64,000 bases of DNA. Source: an uncultured Pelagibacteraceae bacterium (GTDB lineage: Bacteria; Pseudomonadota; Alphaproteobacteria; Pelagibacterales; Pelagibacteraceae). Location: assembly GCA_902567765.1 (NCBI GenBank), contig CACFNI010000002.1, forward strand, positions 62,001 through 126,000. The letters run 5' to 3'. This document shows, one piece after another, positions 36,026 through 43,686 of this stretch (position 1 is its first letter; the number at the start of each line of letters is the position of its first letter). A model generated the notes under the pieces. That model saw only the letters and a program-made list of their open reading frames with translations, ran no database searches and was not told where the DNA came from. The position numbers and the translations under genes were made by a program.

Positions 36026-36421
36026 TTGATGTCTATATTTAAACCGATACAGGAAAGTGAAGCAAAAGGAAAAGTCAAAGAAATATACGATGAAATAAAA
36101 ACAACAAGACAAATTACTGAAGTTCCAAATTTTTGGAAAATGTTAGCAAACGACCCTAATGAATTAGATAGAACATGGAGCTCTTTAAAAGATATTATGA
36201 AAAAAGGTGCTTTGGACCCAGTAACAAAAGAACTTATCTATGTCGCGGTATCTATAACTAATAGTTGTGAATATTGTATTAAATCTCATTCTGCAGCTGC
36301 AAAAAAAAAGGGAGCTACCGATGAAATGTTAAAAGAAATGTTTGCAGTAGTTGGATTAGCAAATAAAAATAATAAATTAGTAGACTCTTATCAGGTTGAG
36401 GTAGACAATATTTATAAATAA
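36026..36421 (+). CDS. Carboxymuconolactone decarboxylase/AhpD-like protein
   Basis: A 131-aa helical protein of the CMD/AhpD family. The active-site signature is NSCEYCIKSHSAAAKKKG (about residues 81-98), with the redox CxxC and the following His of AhpD-type alkylhydroperoxidase partners. True decarboxylases lack that CxxC, so a peroxide or thiol role is more likely. A strong AGGAGG ribosome site precedes the ATG. It is followed after 18 bases by the DUF952 gene. Confidence 0.88.
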   Translation: MMSIFKPIQESEAKGKVKEIYDEIKTTRQITEVPNFWKMLANDPNELDRTWSSLKDIMKKGALDPVTKELIYVAVSITNSCEYCIKSHSAAAKKKGATDEMLKEMFAVVGLANKNNKLVDSYQVEVDNIYK

Positions 36422-36439
36422 GAAAATTTAAGTTAAAGA

Positions 36440-36778
36440 ATGGACTTTGAATTTATTTATAAAATTTGTACTAAAGCTGAATGGCTTTTAGCTAAAAAAG
36501 AAGGCAAGTTTCTAGGATCAAAAAAAGATATAGAAGATGGTTTCATTCATTTTTCTAATAAAGATCAATTGAAAGGAACATTAAGTAAATATTTTTTAAA
36601 TCAAAAAGATTTAGTTTTATTAAAAGTTGAAGCATTAAATTTAAATAATTTAATATATGAGCAAGCATCAGATGGAAATATGTTTCCTCATCTTTATGCT
36701 CATCTAGATATCTCTAATGTTTGCAATGATTATGAAATCAACACAAACAAAGAAGGAAATCATATTTTACCAATTTAA
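36440..36778 (+). CDS. DUF952 family protein
   Basis: A 112-aa protein of the DUF952 family, function unknown. The start EFIYKICTKAEWLLAKKEGKFLGS and DGFIHFSNKDQL are the family hallmarks, and FPHLYAHLDISNV lies near the C-terminus. The fold is thought to resemble ADP-ribosyltransferase-like small domains, but no activity is established. It sits between the AhpD-like gene and the photolyase cluster with an 80-base gap on the right. Confidence 0.88.
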   Translation: MDFEFIYKICTKAEWLLAKKEGKFLGSKKDIEDGFIHFSNKDQLKGTLSKYFLNQKDLVLLKVEALNLNNLIYEQASDGNMFPHLYAHLDISNVCNDYEINTNKEGNHILPI

Positions 36779-36854
36779 GAAATTAAGTTTAAAATAGAGA
36801 AATCCTGCCGCATCGGAAAATTTTTATTTTGATATATATATTTTTCCTCAAATT

Positions 36855-38351
36855 ATGAAATTACTTTTAATTCTTGGAAATCAATTATTTCCTATGAAAA
36901 ACATAGATCAATATAAGCACAATCATATTGTATATATGTCTGAAGACTATGAGTTATGTTCATATGAAAAACATCATAAATTAAAAATTTTATTATTTTT
37001 ATCTTCAATGCGATCCTATGCTGAAAATTTAAAAAAAAACAACTTTAAGATAATATATACAAGAATCGACTCGACTGATTTTAGAAAAAATTATATAGAA
37101 AAACTTAAAAGAGTCATTGCATCTAAAAATATAAAAGAAGTAACTAGTTTTGAAATTGAGGATAAATTTTTTGAAAATAAAATAAAAAACTTTTTAAATA
37201 AATCAAAGATTAAATTGAATTATATAAAATCACCAATGTTTTTGAACTCTAGAGAAGATTTTAAAAATTATTTATCTAAAACAAAAAGACCATTTATGGC
37301 TAATTTTTATAAAGAGAGAAGACAAAAATTTAATATATTATTAAAAAAGGATGGAAGTCCAGAAGGCGGGAAATGGAGCTTTGATGAAGATAATAGAAAG
37401 AAATTGCCTGCAAATATTAATGTACCAAAGTTTCCAAAAATAAAACCATCAAAACATACAGAAACTTTGGCTCCAATAATTGAAAAATTATTTAAAAATC
37501 ACCCAGGTCAAACCAAAAATTTCTGGTTTGCAACAGAATACCAAGATGTGATCAAATTATTAAATTTTTTTATAAAAGAAAAATCCAATCTTTTTGGAGA
37601 CTATGAAGATGCGGTCAATCAAAAAGATAATATACTTTTTCACAGTGCTCTCAGTCCTTACTTAAATTTAGGTTTAATAACACCAGATATTATTATTAAA
37701 AAAATTTTAGAGTCTCATAAAAAAAACAAAATAAGATTAAATTCTTTAGAAGGTTATATTAGACAAGTTATAGGGTGGCGTGAATTTATGAGAGGTATTT
37801 ATCAAACTTATAGTTTAGAAATGGAAAACGGAAATTTTTTTAAACAAAACAGAAAAATGAAAAATTCTTGGTATGAAGGCACAACAGGTCTCCCACCATT
37901 AGATCATGCAATTAAAAATGCGTTAAACTACGGATGGTCACATCATATTGAAAGATTAATGATTTTATCAAACATAATGAACCTTTGCGAAATTAAACCT
38001 AAAAATGTTTATAAGTGGTTTATGGAAATGTTTGTCGATTCATCAGACTGGGTAATGACGCCCAACGTTTATGGGATGGGTCTTTATAGTGACGGAGGAA
38101 TTTTTGCAACAAAACCATATATTTGTGGATCAAGTTATTTTATGAAAATGATGGATTTTAAAAAAGGTGATTGGTGCAATACAATGGACGGTTTATATTG
38201 GAGGTTTATAAATAGAAATAGAAAATTTTTTTTAAAAAACCCAAGGCTTTCAATGATGGTTAGAGTGTTTGACAAAATGAAAGCAGATAGAAAAAAATTA
38301 ATTTTATCTGAAGCAGAAAGATTTATTGTACAAAATACATATGGCAATTAA
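36855..38351 (+). CDS. Photolyase/cryptochrome of the FeS-BCP (PhrB-like) family, apparently without its cluster cysteines
   Basis: A 498-aa protein of the deoxyribodipyrimidine-photolyase-related group. The N-terminal Rossmann domain begins LLLILGNQLF, and the FAD domain has RQVIGWREFMRGIY, NYGWSHHIERLMILSNIMNL and SDWVMTPNVYGMG...SDGGIFATKPY. PhrB-type enzymes bind a [4Fe-4S] cluster with four cysteines; here the YCxxC pair is replaced by DFKKGDW and the first cysteine position by Pro, leaving about C441. Repair of (6-4) photoproducts is the family activity. It overlaps the DUF393 gene by 11 bases. Confidence 0.85.
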   Translation: MKLLLILGNQLFPMKNIDQYKHNHIVYMSEDYELCSYEKHHKLKILLFLSSMRSYAENLKKNNFKIIYTRIDSTDFRKNYIEKLKRVIASKNIKEVTSFEIEDKFFENKIKNFLNKSKIKLNYIKSPMFLNSREDFKNYLSKTKRPFMANFYKERRQKFNILLKKDGSPEGGKWSFDEDNRKKLPANINVPKFPKIKPSKHTETLAPIIEKLFKNHPGQTKNFWFATEYQDVIKLLNFFIKEKSNLFGDYEDAVNQKDNILFHSALSPYLNLGLITPDIIIKKILESHKKNKIRLNSLEGYIRQVIGWREFMRGIYQTYSLEMENGNFFKQNRKMKNSWYEGTTGLPPLDHAIKNALNYGWSHHIERLMILSNIMNLCEIKPKNVYKWFMEMFVDSSDWVMTPNVYGMGLYSDGGIFATKPYICGSSYFMKMMDFKKGDWCNTMDGLYWRFINRNRKFFLKNPRLSMMVRVFDKMKADRKKLILSEAERFIVQNTYGN

Positions 38352-38691
38352 AGTTTTTTTTAATAATTCTTGTAATGTTTGTAAATTGGAAATTGATCAT
38401 TACAAAAAAATTTCTGATAGCAGCTTAGAGTGGATCGACATAACAAATAATGAAGAGGCTTTAAAACTTACCTCAAAATCACAAGCAGAGTTATTAAGAA
38501 GATTGCACGTTATCGACAACGGTGAAGTTATTGGTGGCGCAAAAGCTTTTGTTATTATTTGGTCAAAAATCCCGAAGTATAATTTTTTAGCAAAAATTTT
38601 TTCAATAAAACCTTTATTTGTTTTGTTTCATTATGGCTATGAAATTGTTGCATACTTTCTTTTTTTAAAAAATAAACATCAACTCAAATGA
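38341..38691 (+). CDS. DUF393 (DCC-family) thiol-disulfide oxidoreductase-like protein
   Basis: A 116-aa protein starting MAIKVFFNNSCNVCKLEIDHY, with the CxxC of the DCC family (usual motif DxxCxxC; here the first Asp is Asn). I choose ATG at 38341; the track start at 38326 is an upstream TTG. The end is hydrophobic with aromatic residues (KIFSIKPLFVLFHYGYEIVAYFLF). The family is often encoded next to photolyases in marine bacteria. It overlaps the photolyase gene by 11 bases and its stop forms ATGA with the DUF2256 start. Confidence 0.85.
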   Translation: MAIKVFFNNSCNVCKLEIDHYKKISDSSLEWIDITNNEEALKLTSKSQAELLRRLHVIDNGEVIGGAKAFVIIWSKIPKYNFLAKIFSIKPLFVLFHYGYEIVAYFLFLKNKHQLK

Positions 38692-38813
38692 AAAAACAGA
38701 ATTTACCCTCCAAAATTTGTTTAGTTTGTAAAAGATCCTTCATTTGGAGAAAAAAATGGAGATTAAATTGGGAGAGGGTTAAATATTGTTCAAAAAAATG
38801 TTCTTCTAAATAA
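38688..38813 (+). CDS. DUF2256 protein, 41 aa
   Basis: Not in the ORF track. ATG at 38688 overlaps the DUF393 stop by four bases and the frame ends at TAA 38811-38813. The sequence has KICLVCKRSFIWRKKW and WERVKYCSKKCSSK, matching DUF2256, a small treble-clef-like zinc protein with CxxC...CxxxC that is commonly encoded beside photolyases and cryptochromes. The end overlaps the convergent photolyase-like gene by eight bases. Family assignment is strong; function is unknown. Confidence 0.85.
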   Translation: MKKQNLPSKICLVCKRSFIWRKKWRLNWERVKYCSKKCSSK

Positions 38814-39951
38814 ATTCTGTTACTATTTTTGGAATATAATTTTTAAAATTAAAAAAACCTTTATTACAATATTTCCATGCATATTGATCAATTTTTCTGT
38901 AAAGATATTTAATATTTTTTAAATTATTTGAAATTAAAAAATCATTTATTTCGCCAATAGAGGGATATAGAGCAATATTATTTCCAACTAAATTTTTTAA
39001 ATCTTTAACATTTATTATTTCAATTTTATTAGATTGATTTTCTAGCCTTATTTTTTGGTCACTTATAAGATCCTCTTTAAATTTTAAAACTTTTTCATCT
39101 AACTTTATTTCTCTTGTGTCATTATTCTTTTTAACTAAATAAATATTCTTAAAATCAAGCTCTTTAAAATCTGAACACTCAATCGATAAACTGTTTTCAA
39201 ATACAATTAAATTGTCAATGTTATTTATTTCATTATTTAAAAAATCCTTTTTTGAAATACTATAGTTTTTATTATCTATAATGGGTTGTGGATTTTCGTT
39301 TAATTTTATTTGGCTGAAACGATTATTAGTAAATTTCTTTATATTCCACTCTGAAGCTATATAGTTTTTTCCTTTAGTTTGAACACCAGCTACCCACCTC
39401 CAACCAAGTGTATTTGACGCACTGTCACCATCTAAAAGATATTTCATAAAAAATTCTGCTCCTAACTGCCATGGAAGATTAAGAGTAAATATCCAAATAC
39501 TTGCGAACCACATCCTTGCATGGTTATGAAGATAATTATATTTTTTAATTTCTGATATCCAATAATTGAAGCACTCTATATTTGTTTTGCCTTCAATTGC
39601 ATTTAAATAATTTTTATTGGTATAAAAATCTTTTTTTAATTTTTTTAAATCAATAATATAATCTGACCAAACCATTGGTCTTAATTCTAACCATCCTTTC
39701 CAATAAATTCTCCAAAGAACTTCTTGAACAAATTTTTCATTCTTAGCAAAAGAAAATTTTTTTAATGAATTTTTAATAACCTCAGTTTCACTTAGAACGC
39801 CATGTGTTATATAAGGTGATATAGTAGAAACATTTTTTCTTTGTTCTGGTCCAAAATCAAAGTTTCTAAGCTTTGAATACTCATGAAGATTTTTATCAAT
39901 AAAATCTTCAAGCTTTTTTATTGCAAATTCTCTAGAGGGCTCAAAATTCAT
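38806..39951 (-). CDS. Photolyase-like FAD domain protein lacking the N-terminal antenna domain
   Basis: A 381-aa protein that begins directly with the FAD-binding domain: STISPYITHGVLSETEV (about 42-58), FVQEVLWRIYWKGWLELRP (about 74-92), YLHNHARMWFAS (140-151) and SNTLGWRWVAGVQTKGKNYI (about 179-198). The usual N-terminal alpha/beta domain is absent. The last 140 residues instead show alternating strands and helices (NLIVFENSL, NIYLVKKN, IEIINVKDL, IALYPSIGEINDFL). It belongs with the short photolyase-like proteins of marine bacteria. Its start overlaps the TIGR03643 gene by 11 bases. Confidence 0.82.
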   Translation of the reverse strand: MNFEPSREFAIKKLEDFIDKNLHEYSKLRNFDFGPEQRKNVSTISPYITHGVLSETEVIKNSLKKFSFAKNEKFVQEVLWRIYWKGWLELRPMVWSDYIIDLKKLKKDFYTNKNYLNAIEGKTNIECFNYWISEIKKYNYLHNHARMWFASIWIFTLNLPWQLGAEFFMKYLLDGDSASNTLGWRWVAGVQTKGKNYIASEWNIKKFTNNRFSQIKLNENPQPIIDNKNYSISKKDFLNNEINNIDNLIVFENSLSIECSDFKELDFKNIYLVKKNNDTREIKLDEKVLKFKEDLISDQKIRLENQSNKIEIINVKDLKNLVGNNIALYPSIGEINDFLISNNLKNIKYLYRKIDQYAWKYCNKGFFNFKNYIPKIVTEFI

Positions 39952-40162
39952 AATTACTGTATTTTGCTCTAGTCTTTTTCCTGTGCTTAGCCGGTCTACC
40001 TCTTACTCTTTTTCTCCAGAGAATATAACTATTTTTTTTTAAGTTATTTCTCATTATGGATATAACTTCAGCTTCTTTTAAACCTGTTCTTTTTTTTATT
40101 TCTTCAAAAGAAATTTTGTCTGACCAAGCCATTCCAATGACATCATCAATATTTACTTTCAT
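39941..40162 (-). CDS. TIGR03643/DUF2805 family protein
   Basis: A 73-aa basic protein: DVIGMAWSDKISFEEIKKRTGLKEAEVISIMRNNLKKNSYILWRKRV... The helix-turn-helix-like middle and the end RGRPAKHRKKTRAKYS are the marks of TIGR03643 (DUF2805), a small family found with photolyase and DUF2256 genes. The fold suggests nucleic-acid binding, which would fit a repair or regulatory role, but no function is known. It is followed with an 11-base overlap by the short photolyase gene. Confidence 0.88.
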   Translation of the reverse strand: MKVNIDDVIGMAWSDKISFEEIKKRTGLKEAEVISIMRNNLKKNSYILWRKRVRGRPAKHRKKTRAKYSNYEF

Positions 40163-40174
40163 TTAAGAATTATT

Positions 40175-40888
40175 TTAGTTTAAAGAAGATTTACCGCCAT
40201 CAACACCAATGATTTGTCCAGTTATGAACGGACTTTCATCTGTTAATAAAAATTTAGCCATAGAAGCAACATCCTCTGGTTTGCCTACTCTCTTCATTGG
40301 ATGTGATTTAGCTATTCCTTCAGCCATTAATTTACTTTTAAGAATATTTTGAGACATTTTTGAATTTGTTAAGGTTGGTGCAATACAATTTACTCTGATG
40401 TTTGGTGCGAATTCTGCAGCCAAAGAAACGGTCAAACCTTCGATTGCTCCTTTTGCTGATGCAATAATTGCATGATTAGTAAATCCTTTTTGAACAGCAA
40501 CAGTTGAAAAAAGAACAATTGAACCATTGTTTTTTTTTAAACTATCTTGAAGAGATTTAATTATTTCAATTACAGGAAAAAAATTTAAATCCAAACATTT
40601 TTTAAAATCTTCCTTTTTCGTATTTTTTAAAGGTTTAAGATCAATTGAACCAATGCAATAGGCGACACCAGATATATCCATACTGCTAAACTCTTCTTTT
40701 ACAAATTCTGATAAATTCTCTGAGAGAATATCTAAGACACTATAATCACAATCTAGTTTTGCAGAAAGGCTTTCAAGTTCATCTTCTTTCCTTCCAATTA
40801 AATGTATCTCTTTATTTGATTTGCTTAATTGCTCAGAGAGACTAGTACCAATTGATCCTGTTGCACCAAAAATTAAATATTTACTCAT
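40175..40888 (-). CDS. Short-chain dehydrogenase-like protein with altered active site
   Basis: A 237-aa SDR-fold protein. The nucleotide-binding motif is FGATGSIGTSL at the N-terminus, NHAIIASAKGAIEGL is the active-site helix, and the end FITGQIIGVDGGKSSL is typical. The YxxxK catalytic motif reads IxxxK here: the Tyr is replaced by Ile while the Lys and an upstream Ser (VLFSTVAVQK) remain. It may therefore be a binding protein or use another residue. It lies 12 bases upstream of the TIGR03643 gene and belongs to the light-repair cluster. Confidence 0.88.
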   Translation of the reverse strand: MSKYLIFGATGSIGTSLSEQLSKSNKEIHLIGRKEDELESLSAKLDCDYSVLDILSENLSEFVKEEFSSMDISGVAYCIGSIDLKPLKNTKKEDFKKCLDLNFFPVIEIIKSLQDSLKKNNGSIVLFSTVAVQKGFTNHAIIASAKGAIEGLTVSLAAEFAPNIRVNCIAPTLTNSKMSQNILKSKLMAEGIAKSHPMKRVGKPEDVASMAKFLLTDESPFITGQIIGVDGGKSSLN

Positions 40889-40891
40889 TTT

Positions 40892-41134
40892 TTAATTTAT
40901 TCTTGGATCTTTTATACTTTTCAAAAGTTTTGATATGCCAGTTATTTTTAAGCTAATAAAAATAATATAAACCAGCGTTGTTCCAAGAGCCATGGTTGAT
41001 AAAAACACAAATATTGCAGTTAAGAATTTTTCTGTAAACCAATTTTCTATATCTGAGTTAGATAAATATAAAATATTCCAAAATAGTAAGAATATTAATT
41101 CATAGGTTATGATTACTTTATATAATGAATTCAT
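40892..41134 (-). CDS. Small two-helix membrane protein, 80 aa
   Basis: I do not recognise this protein. It has two hydrophobic segments (about residues 5-25 and 37-67) separated by a short loop ending in DIENWFTEKF, and a basic C-terminal tail KLLKSIKDPRIN. It sits three bases upstream of the SDR gene on the same strand and is probably the first gene of the SDR-TIGR03643-photolyase operon. A role in that operon is an inference from position only. Confidence 0.6.
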   Translation of the reverse strand: MNSLYKVIITYELIFLLFWNILYLSNSDIENWFTEKFLTAIFVFLSTMALGTTLVYIIFISLKITGISKLLKSIKDPRIN

Positions 41135-41198
41135 AGTTTATAATGGTTATAAACTATAAATAATTCTTTATACTCTTTTTTCAATTATATAATAAAAT

Positions 41199-41537
41199 TT
41201 AGGTACCTGATTTACCTAATAAATTTACCATTAAGACACCAGCGACAATTAATCCAAGCCCAATTATTTCATAAAGATTTGGCATTTGATTAAATTTATA
41301 TATTCCAACCATTGTCGTAGCGATAATGCATAATCCTGCAAATGATGCGTAAGTTATTCCAACAGGAATAGTTTTCATCACTAGAGATAATGTGAACATG
41401 CATCCAACTATAGCTATTGCTGTTAGGATACTAGGTATTATTATGGTGAAACCTTGCGCACCTTTGGCAAATCCGTTAGCTACAGTTCCAAGCACAACAG
41501 CAATAATTAAAATTAAGTAAGCAGATGTATTTCCCAT
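41199..41537 (-). CDS. Small multidrug resistance (SMR)-family membrane protein
   Basis: A 112-aa protein with four membrane helices. The opening AYLILIIAVVLGTVANGFAKGAQGFT and the central FTLSLVMKTIPVGITYASFAGLCIIATTMVGIYKFNQ follow the EmrE/QacE pattern, but the conserved membrane Glu of EmrE (E14) is not where expected, so drug/proton exchange is doubtful. SMR relatives also export guanidinium or polyamines. It overlaps the upstream isomerase gene by one base. Confidence 0.82.
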   Translation of the reverse strand: MGNTSAYLILIIAVVLGTVANGFAKGAQGFTIIIPSILTAIAIVGCMFTLSLVMKTIPVGITYASFAGLCIIATTMVGIYKFNQMPNLYEIIGLGLIVAGVLMVNLLGKSGT

Positions 41538-42130
41538 TATTTTTTAGACCAGTTTATAGCATCTTCCATTCTATCATCTCCCCAAAAAATTTCATTATTT
41601 ACTATAAATGATGGACTGCCGAAAACTTTATCTTTTCTGGCACTGTCAGTATTCATTAAATATTGTTTTTCAATTTCATCAGAATTAGCTTTTTCAATTG
41701 TTTTGTCTTTATCTATATTTAAATCTTTGCAAATTTCTGAAATGTTAGGTTCAACGGCTGGTTCTTTTCCATCTTGAAACCATTTTTTATAAGTTATCCT
41801 TACGTAGTCGATACCCCAACCTTCTTTAAGTCCAGCTATTGCAATTTTATTAGCTAAATCAAACTCAGTTAAAGGGTAGGGGACTGGAGTCTTTGCAAAA
41901 AAACCATATCCTTCAGCACGTCTTTCAATATCTCTCCACATATAATTTACTTTGTTAATTTTTTCTTTTGGAAAAGGAATATTGTTCATCTCCTTCATAA
42001 TTGCTCTTACGCTAAATGGTTTCCAATTAAATTTTACTCCATGTTTTTTTTCTACATCTAAAATTCTTGTTATTGTTAGATATGTATATGTACTCCCTAT
42101 AGAAAAGTAAAAATCAATTTTTTTCATCAA
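41537..42130 (-). CDS. 2-hydroxychromene-2-carboxylate isomerase-like DsbA-fold protein
   Basis: A 197-aa thioredoxin-fold protein of the DsbA/HCCA isomerase family. The opening IDFYFSIGSTYTYLTITRILDVEKKHGVKFNWKPF lacks the DsbA CxxC and carries Ser at the usual active-site position, as in HCCA isomerases and kappa-class glutathione transferases. The end KDKVFGSPSFIVNNEIFWGDDRMED is also typical. A glutathione-dependent isomerisation or transfer is likely; aromatic degradation genes are not nearby. Confidence 0.87.
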   Translation of the reverse strand: MMKKIDFYFSIGSTYTYLTITRILDVEKKHGVKFNWKPFSVRAIMKEMNNIPFPKEKINKVNYMWRDIERRAEGYGFFAKTPVPYPLTEFDLANKIAIAGLKEGWGIDYVRITYKKWFQDGKEPAVEPNISEICKDLNIDKDKTIEKANSDEIEKQYLMNTDSARKDKVFGSPSFIVNNEIFWGDDRMEDAINWSKK

Positions 42131-42188
42131 ATTAACCTAGATTTTTCAAGATCATTTGCTCCTACCATAACAAAACTAATTATATTAT

Positions 42189-42740
42189 TCATATAGACTG
42201 TTTCTTAATAAGCAGGTTTAGTTTTTCTATCATTATCAAAGGCGTTTCCATAGCGGGATAAATTTTATGCGCTTCAATATAGCTGTCAATAGCTTTCTGA
42301 TAATTTTGTAGCGCCATTTGAACCAACCCTTGACCAGAGAGAGCTCCAAAATGTCTTTTTTCTAAACTTAAAACTATATCAATATCTTTTTGAGATAATT
42401 CGTAATTTCCCATCAAATATAAAACAGTAGCTCTTTTATTCCATCCTTCAGCCCAATCAGGATCTAACTCAATTACTTTTGAAAATACATTATGAGCACT
42501 AGTTAATTGGTTTTGAAACATAAACTCTGAACCTTTTGCCAAAAGATCAGTTAAACTTTTCTCTGTGGGATGTGTTATCCATAAATTCCAGATTTTTTCC
42601 TCAATTTTTTTTGCAGATTTAGGATTATTTATTTTCTTTAATTTTTCAAATAAATTATCTAATTCCGCACCAGTGTCATTCTGAGCAAATGTTCCAAAAG
42701 AAAATAAAAATATAATTAATATAAAAAATATTTTTTTCAC
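42189..42740 (-). CDS. Secreted TPR-repeat protein
   Basis: A 183-aa protein with a signal peptide (hydrophobic IFFILIIFLFSFGTFAQ, cleavage near AQN) and helix-pair repeats of the TPR type, clearest at SAHNVFSKVIELDPDWAEGWNKRATVLYLMGNYELSQKDIDIVLSLEKRHFGALSGQGLVQMALQNYQKAIDSY. It would be periplasmic and mediate protein contacts. It is the last gene of a tight run of seven small genes on this strand, adjoining the NTF2-like gene without a gap. Partner unknown. Confidence 0.85.
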   Translation of the reverse strand: MKKIFFILIIFLFSFGTFAQNDTGAELDNLFEKLKKINNPKSAKKIEEKIWNLWITHPTEKSLTDLLAKGSEFMFQNQLTSAHNVFSKVIELDPDWAEGWNKRATVLYLMGNYELSQKDIDIVLSLEKRHFGALSGQGLVQMALQNYQKAIDSYIEAHKIYPAMETPLIMIEKLNLLIKKQSI

Positions 42741-43061
42741 TTATTTTGACATTGGCGTAGCTCCAGTCTCTAGACTGATGATTTTTCCTTCTTTATATTT
42801 ATAAACTGCCATTACAGCCTCAACATTTCCATCATCAAAAGTAACAAATGAATGGTGTATACCTACTTCATTATTTTCGTATACCACTCTTGTCTTATCT
42901 TGTTTAATATCACCACTCATTGCCCACTTAATTACATCTGATTTTCCTAAAGTATTACCTGATTTATGCATAGTAAATTTAAAATCATCATGCAAAAGTT
43001 GATTCATAGATGCTTCATCTTTATTTTTTATTGCATCAGTATATTTTTGTAACATAGACAT
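42741..43061 (-). CDS. SnoaL/NTF2-like protein
   Basis: A 106-aa protein of the NTF2-like cone fold. The pattern MLQKYTDAIKNKDEASMNQLLHDDFKFTMHKSG, then VIKWAMSGDI and FVTFDDGNVEAVMAVYKYKEGKI, matches small SnoaL-like proteins. Such proteins may be isomerases, hydrolases or stand-alone binding domains. It is one of two NTF2-like proteins in the run at 42.2-44.8 kb (the other at 44386). It is three bases after the DUF1330 gene. Confidence 0.8.
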   Translation of the reverse strand: MSMLQKYTDAIKNKDEASMNQLLHDDFKFTMHKSGNTLGKSDVIKWAMSGDIKQDKTRVVYENNEVGIHHSFVTFDDGNVEAVMAVYKYKEGKIISLETGATPMSK

Positions 43062-43063
43062 AT

Positions 43064-43351
43064 TTATACTCCTTTTATTATTATTAAATTACCCTCAGAG
43101 TTTTCTACTCTTAAATTTTTGATTTGATTGTATTCATCTGAGTTATACCATTCCAAAGCTCTTTCATAGCTTGGAAATTTTATTATTACATTTCTTGTAA
43201 AATCCCATTTACCCTCTAATGACTTAAATTCTCCTGCTCTCACAAGATATTCACCTCCATACTTTTTTACAGTTTCTGGAACTTTATTTGCATAGTCTTT
43301 AAAACCATCTTTCTTTTTTAAGTTAACTTGAGCTATAATATAACCAGTCAT
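43064..43351 (-). CDS. DUF1330 family protein
   Basis: A 95-aa protein of the DUF1330 family, a small ferredoxin-like dimeric alpha/beta barrel of unknown function. Hallmarks are YIIAQVNLKKKDGFKDYANKVPETVKKYGGEYLVRAG and IKFPSYERALEWYNSDEYNQIKNLR. It overlaps the upstream GYD gene by one base, so both dimeric alpha/beta barrel types are co-translated here. Enzymatic activity is not known. Confidence 0.9.
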   Translation of the reverse strand: MTGYIIAQVNLKKKDGFKDYANKVPETVKKYGGEYLVRAGEFKSLEGKWDFTRNVIIKFPSYERALEWYNSDEYNQIKNLRVENSEGNLIIIKGV

Positions 43352-43674
43352 TATTTGCCAGGTTTAATAACCGTATTTGCAGCATTAGCAGCATTTTGAA
43401 AAGCTTTATTATAATCTATAACTTCATGCACCATTAAATCATCCATAAGGCCAGAATTTTTAAAAGCTATTTTTAAGGCAACGGCTTGCTCGTATTCACC
43501 CTCAACACAAGAAATTACGTCAAATCTACCCCTTACCCACTCGTAAGAAATAAGTTTTAAACCAGCTGCTTCTGTTACCTTTTTTGTAGATGCGAATCTG
43601 TCTGCAGTTGGTTCATTCTGCATTCTCTTCATTAACTCTCCACTTATTTTACCAATTAGATAAAACTTAGCCAT
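43351..43674 (-). CDS. GYD domain protein (second paralogue)
   Basis: A 107-aa GYD-family protein: AKFYLIGKISGELMKRM at the start and EWVRGRFDVISCVEGEYEQAVALKIAFKNSGLMDDLMVHEV in the centre. The GYD turn reads GRFDV. It is clearly related to the gene at 28232-28555, with the same length and same closing lysine/glycine tail. A strong AAGGAGG ribosome site precedes it. Its neighbours are DUF1330 and a secreted protein; no activity is known. Confidence 0.85.
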   Translation of the reverse strand: MAKFYLIGKISGELMKRMQNEPTADRFASTKKVTEAAGLKLISYEWVRGRFDVISCVEGEYEQAVALKIAFKNSGLMDDLMVHEVIDYNKAFQNAANAANTVIKPGK

Positions 43675-43686
43675 GTATCCTCCTTT

